32,190 nt of DNA from Lachnospiraceae bacterium (GTDB taxonomy: Bacteria; Bacillota; Clostridia; Lachnospirales; Lachnospiraceae). The stretch spans positions 1-32,190 of the forward strand of contig CAADYR010000053.1 in assembly GCA_900753305.1 (NCBI GenBank). The letters run 5' to 3'. Positions 31,027 to 32,190 of the stretch are shown piece after piece. The notes beneath the pieces were generated by a model. The model saw only the letters and a list, made by a program, of their open reading frames with translations, had not been told where the DNA came from and did not search any database. Positions within the stretch are counted from its first letter, which is position 1. Each line of letters opens with the position of its first letter. Position numbers and translations under genes: made by a program.

Positions 31027-31190
31027 CTGTGACAGTATGCATTTGGATGATATCAAAGCCCCGATGTTATGTTAAATCATAGTGTCTAATGTATAATGGT
31101 AACCTGTGAATGGTGGATGATACGGCCGGACATTCCGTGTCGGAAGGATTCGTACAGGGTAGACCAATGATAGGAGAGCCGTTGGCTTAT
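31027..31190 (+). promoter_or_regulatory. Structured leader RNA of rplM-rpsI
   Basis: About 180 untranslated bases hold three elements. Element 1 pairs GACAGTATG (31031-31039) plus ATTT with AAAT plus CATAGTGTC (31078-31086), with one mismatch and one bulge. Element 2 pairs CCTGTGAAT (31103-31111) with ATTC-GT-ACAGG (31148-31158) and encloses GACA-TTCCG-TGTC (31129-31141). Element 3 is AGCC-GTT-GGCT (31177-31187), just before the ribosome binding site TGGAGG. A known L13 leader exists in Firmicutes; whether this is a member I cannot test. Confidence 0.55.
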
Positions 31191-31207
31191 TATATGGAGG
31201 TAACATA

Positions 31208-31636
31208 ATGAAAACATTTATGGCTAGCCCAGCTACAATTGATAGAAAATGGTATGTAGTAGATGCTACAGGTATGACATTAGGACGTTTGGCAGCAGAA
31301 GTTGCTAAGGTTTTAAGAGGTAAGAATAAGGCTATTTTCACACCTCATATTGATACAGGAGATTATGTAATCGTAATCAACGCTGAGAAGATTTCTGTAA
31401 CAGGTAGAAAGCTTGATCAGAAGATTTATTATCAGCATTCCGCATATGTAGGCGGCATGAAGGAAACAACTTTAAGAGAAAAGTTGAACAAGAAGCCGGT
31501 AGAGGTTATTGAGCATGCTGTTAAGGGAATGCTCCCTAAGGGACCTTTAGGAAGAGAAATGTACAAGAAACTTTATGTATACGCAGGACCAGAGCACAAT
31601 CATGCAGCTCAGAAACCTGAAGTATTGACATTTTAA
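31208..31636 (+). CDS. rplM: 50S ribosomal protein L13
   Basis: The 142-residue early-assembly 50S protein contains KTFMASPATIDRKWYVVDAT near the start and the family signature AVKGMLPKGPLGREMYKKLY. GGAGG lies nine bases upstream. It is preceded by its own consensus promoter and a structured leader, consistent with autoregulation by L13. Confidence 0.98.
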   Translation: MKTFMASPATIDRKWYVVDATGMTLGRLAAEVAKVLRGKNKAIFTPHIDTGDYVIVINAEKISVTGRKLDQKIYYQHSAYVGGMKETTLREKLNKKPVEVIEHAVKGMLPKGPLGREMYKKLYVYAGPEHNHAAQKPEVLTF

Positions 31637-31666
31637 TCAAAGGGACAAATAAAGGAGGATATTAAA

Positions 31667-32071
31667 ATGGCAAAGGCAGCAAATGCTTCAAGATATTATG
31701 GTACAGGTAGAAGAAAGAAAGCTATCGCTAGAGTATACTTAGTACCTGGTACAGGTAACATTACAATCAATAAGAGAAATATTGATGAATATTTTGGATT
31801 AGAAACATTAAAGACTATCGTTCGTCAGCCTTTAGTAGCTACAGATACACTTGAGAAGTTCGATGTACTTGTTAATGTATGTGGCGGTGGCTATACAGGA
31901 CAGGCAGGTGCTATAAGACATGGTATCTCCAGAGCTTTATTACAGGCAGATGCAGATTACAGACCAGTTCTTAAGAAGGAAGGCTTCTTAACACGTGATC
32001 CTCGTATGAAGGAAAGAAAGAAGTACGGCTTAAAGGCAGCTCGTCGTGCACCACAGTTCTCAAAGAGATAA
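31667..32071 (+). CDS. rpsI: 30S ribosomal protein S9
   Basis: The 134-residue head protein has a basic C-terminal tail that reaches the P-site tRNA anticodon (KYGLKAARRAPQFSKR, intact to the invariant KR end). Family sequence RYYGTGRRKKAIARVYLVPG is at the start, with GQAGAIRHGISRALL in the middle. AAAGGAGG lies upstream. It forms an operon with rplM. Confidence 0.98.
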   Translation: MAKAANASRYYGTGRRKKAIARVYLVPGTGNITINKRNIDEYFGLETLKTIVRQPLVATDTLEKFDVLVNVCGGGYTGQAGAIRHGISRALLQADADYRPVLKKEGFLTRDPRMKERKKYGLKAARRAPQFSKR

Positions 32072-32089
32072 TTATTCTCTTACAGAGAA
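32063..32089 (+). other. Overlapping hairpins at the rpsI stop codon
   Basis: AAGAGA (32063-32068) can pair with TCTCTT (32076-32081). Alternatively TTCTCT (32075-32080) can pair with AGAGAA (32084-32089). No T-run follows. The remaining bases to the window end contain no gene that I can support. Confidence 0.4.
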
Positions 32090-32190
32090 ATCAAGAAAAG
32101 CCCGGTTTACAAGGGTTACAGAAGTTGTGGAATGTTGTCAGATGGGTTGGAAATTACATCGTATGCAACACATATGCAGCAGGTATGCAA

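Noticed and set aside
1..32190. tRNA, rRNA, CRISPR array, insertion sequence or toxin-antitoxin/defence genes
   Set aside because: Looked for on both strands and not found; no transposase, integrase, Cas, restriction or toxin motif is visible among credible genes.

Overview
The window looks like chromosome from a low-G+C Clostridia, most probably a Lachnospiraceae-type gut bacterium. The evidence is the AGA-rich codon use in ribosomal genes, strong AGGAGG ribosome binding sites, a KOW-domain gene between map and infA, an enlarged L17, a zinc-type S14, and the order rplQ / J-domain gene / ecfA1-ecfA2-ecfT-truA-rplM-rpsI. No species can be named from sequence reading alone.

Layout. (1) 1-1827 is debris. 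A G+C-richer minus-strand gene runs off the left edge and carries a one-base frameshift. It is followed by about 430 non-coding bases and then by the 3' third of an ABC exporter that has lost its start codon and the first Walker A glycine. (2) 1863-8660 is an accessory block of plus-strand genes: a Cache-type chemoreceptor; an AraC regulator followed by a GH13 alpha-glucosidase; a DUF4397 protein with a tandem Pro/Gly repeat; a DUF2752 membrane protein; and a Gln/Tyr-rich two-helix membrane protein. (3) 8676-9539 is a minus-strand RlmI-like methyltransferase, convergent on the accessory block across a bidirectional terminator. (4) 9759-26782 is the fused S10-spc-alpha ribosomal superoperon: rpsJ-rplCDWB-rpsS-rplV-rpsC-rplP-rpmC-rpsQ-rplNXE-rpsN-rpsH-rplFR-rpsE-rpmD-rplO-secY-adk-map-KOW-infA-rpmJ-rpsMKD-rpoA-rplQ. 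All the usual genes are present and apparently intact. (5) 26950-32071 holds a J-domain protein, an ECF vitamin-transporter energy module without an S component, truA, and rplM-rpsI.

How it works together. The right two thirds make the ribosome and couple it to transcription (RpoA), secretion (SecY), initiation (IF-1, Map), nucleotide balance (Adk) and rRNA/tRNA modification. The left third handles sensing and alpha-glucan or maltooligosaccharide use.

The most notable unexplained structure is RNA, not protein. There are long structured leaders before rpsJ, rpsM and rplM, a pseudoknot-capable region before rplQ, and hairpins without U-tracts in every large gap I examined inside the superoperon. 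I did not find a clear new defence or mobile system. The structured leaders, the membrane-anchored Gln-rich protein and the KOW protein are the best candidates for undescribed biology.
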